From a virus: a DNA stretch of 21,111 nt. The notes below the pieces were generated by a model. That model was not told the origin of the DNA. It worked only from the letters and a program-made list of their open reading frames with translations, and did not search any database. The translations under genes were made by a program, and so were the position numbers. Positions 20,311 to 21,111 of the stretch are shown piece after piece. Numbering within the stretch: position 1 is the stretch's first letter; each line of letters opens with the position of its first letter. The stretch lies in IMG/VR virus record IMGVR_UViG_3300045970_000318, positions 1-21,111 of that record; one strand, written 5' to 3'.

Positions 20311-21111
20311 TTCTGCTGAACAGATAATAACGCCGTACCCTATGAACCCCATTGCTCCATTGGTAGCCGCTACCGTAGTTACGCCTATCTCACCTCCTCC
20401 GACACTAACCCCGGTTGCTGGTACAGCACTAATTAATCTAAGCGCAACCCCCGGCTCGTTCACTGTTGATCCGGCAGCAAGAGAAAGTGTTGGTGTAGCT
20501 CTCATAGGTGGTGAAATAACTAAGTTCATTTCTATGTTGGTAGTGGAAATCCATTTTCCGACCATCGGGGAGGCTATTTGGTAATACCTCTGACATAATG
20601 CTAACTCCATACCGTAAGGACGTTGTTCGAAAGGTGTTGCCAGTGAGCCGGCTTCTAATTGAACTTGGGATATTTCAAAATAATCTGACGTAGTGGCCGA
20701 CGCTGAAAAGGCGGTTGATTGGAATATAACAGCAATCTGATTAGCTCCGACTGGGACTGTTCCGGTGATAGAATAAGTAACAAAACTTGTTGTTAGTGTT
20801 GGTGTAACCTTAGCGATAGAAGTTTGTCCAGTCCAACCAGTATACGTAACTAGCCCTTGATCTGTACCTGTACCGTAAACTATTGAAACATCCACACTTG
20901 CGCTAAAAGTTGCACTCTTTCTAATTCTAAATGAGAGAGTAACTTGCTTGGTTCTAAGAGGAATACTATCTGCCGTTTCCATTTGATAGGCGACCCCGAT
21001 AGCATTCACATTCGTTGCACTATTTGTTCTCCCAATACGCATACAATATTGTGAATTATCGGATGCAATATCCTGTCTACTTATAAGCATATTAGAAGCT
21101 ACAGTACCAAA
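20305..21111 (-). CDS. C-terminal part of a tail-fibre/tip protein (cut by window edge)
   Basis: The frame is open to the right window edge, reading FGTVASN before the first in-frame ATG at 21090, so that ATG is almost certainly internal. The visible 268 residues contain a beta-sandwich of the carbohydrate-binding type (about 40-150 after the ATG, with QVTLSFRIRKSATF and IFQSTAFSAS), then FEISQVQLEAGSLATPFEQR and MELALCQRYYQ. That junction is very common before the C-terminal tip of phage tail fibres. A final beta-rich tip domain follows with GVSVGGGEIGVTTVAA and ends GYGVIICSAEL. Fibre tips bind the host surface and vary quickly. The receptor is unknown. Confidence 0.8.
   Translation of the reverse strand, partial: FGTVASNMLISRQDIASDNSQYCMRIGRTNSATNVNAIGVAYQMETADSIPLRTKQVTLSFRIRKSATFSASVDVSIVYGTGTDQGLVTYTGWTGQTSIAKVTPTLTTSFVTYSITGTVPVGANQIAVIFQSTAFSASATTSDYFEISQVQLEAGSLATPFEQRPYGMELALCQRYYQIASPMVGKWISTTNIEMNLVISPPMRATPTLSLAAGSTVNEPGVALRLISAVPATGVSVGGGEIGVTTVAATNGAMGFIGYGVIICSAEL

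Noticed and set aside
20342-20584. 80-aa plus-strand frame opposite the tail-fibre tip
   Set aside because: It is antisense to a clearly coding Gly/Ala/Val-rich region and has no ribosome site.

Overview
The window is part of the genome of a T4-superfamily tailed phage (contractile-tail myovirus). The evidence is a set of T4-type virion proteins recognisable by eye: tail sheath (gp18), tail tube (gp19), the three neck/tail-completion proteins (gp13, gp14, gp15), the TnsA-like head-completion protein gp4, a probable small terminase (gp16) and a dNMP kinase (gp1-like). The style of gp14, gp15 and gp18, and several conserved hypothetical proteins, resembles marine and freshwater T4-like phages (cyanophage/pelagiphage type) more than T4 itself. 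The host cannot be told from this window. The DNA is AT-rich and densely coded; no stretch over 300 bp lacks a gene, and I saw no tRNA, CRISPR array or insertion sequence.

Layout. Positions 1-12506 are a minus-strand late block, read from high to low coordinates: sheath, tube, a tube-fold baseplate-type protein, a small conserved structural protein, gp4, small terminase, a 196-aa head-associated candidate, a 1565-aa multi-module protein, and the start of a further gene cut by the window edge. A plus-strand zinc-ribbon/HNH-like gene (12622-12966) converges on the dNMP kinase, which follows gp13 (12963-14432, minus). Positions 14483-17066 are an island of small, mostly unknown minus-strand genes plus a 400-aa conserved hypothetical, driven by two near-perfect sigma70 promoters, so probably early. 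From 17171 the plus strand carries gp14, gp15, a 32-aa peptide and a Nudix hydrolase. The end of a minus-strand tail-fibre gene runs in from the right edge.

Regulation is unusually legible. Late genes are preceded by T4-type late-promoter octamers (TATAAATA, CATAAATA or (G/T)CTAAATA), terminators separate transcription units, and early genes have sigma70 promoters. Two late genes and one candidate early gene appear to begin with AUG at or next to the predicted transcription start, without a Shine-Dalgarno (possible leaderless mRNAs). gp13 has a late promoter that overlaps one arm of a perfect 12-bp hairpin around its ribosome-binding site, the arrangement known in T4 for blocking translation of early read-through transcripts.

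The most interesting object is the 1565-aa protein. It looks like a string of small globular modules joined by acidic linkers, each linker carrying a V/I-x-E motif of the kind T4 prohead protease gp21 cuts, spaced about 65 residues apart towards the C-terminus. I infer a polyprotein of internal head proteins, packaged and cut during head maturation.
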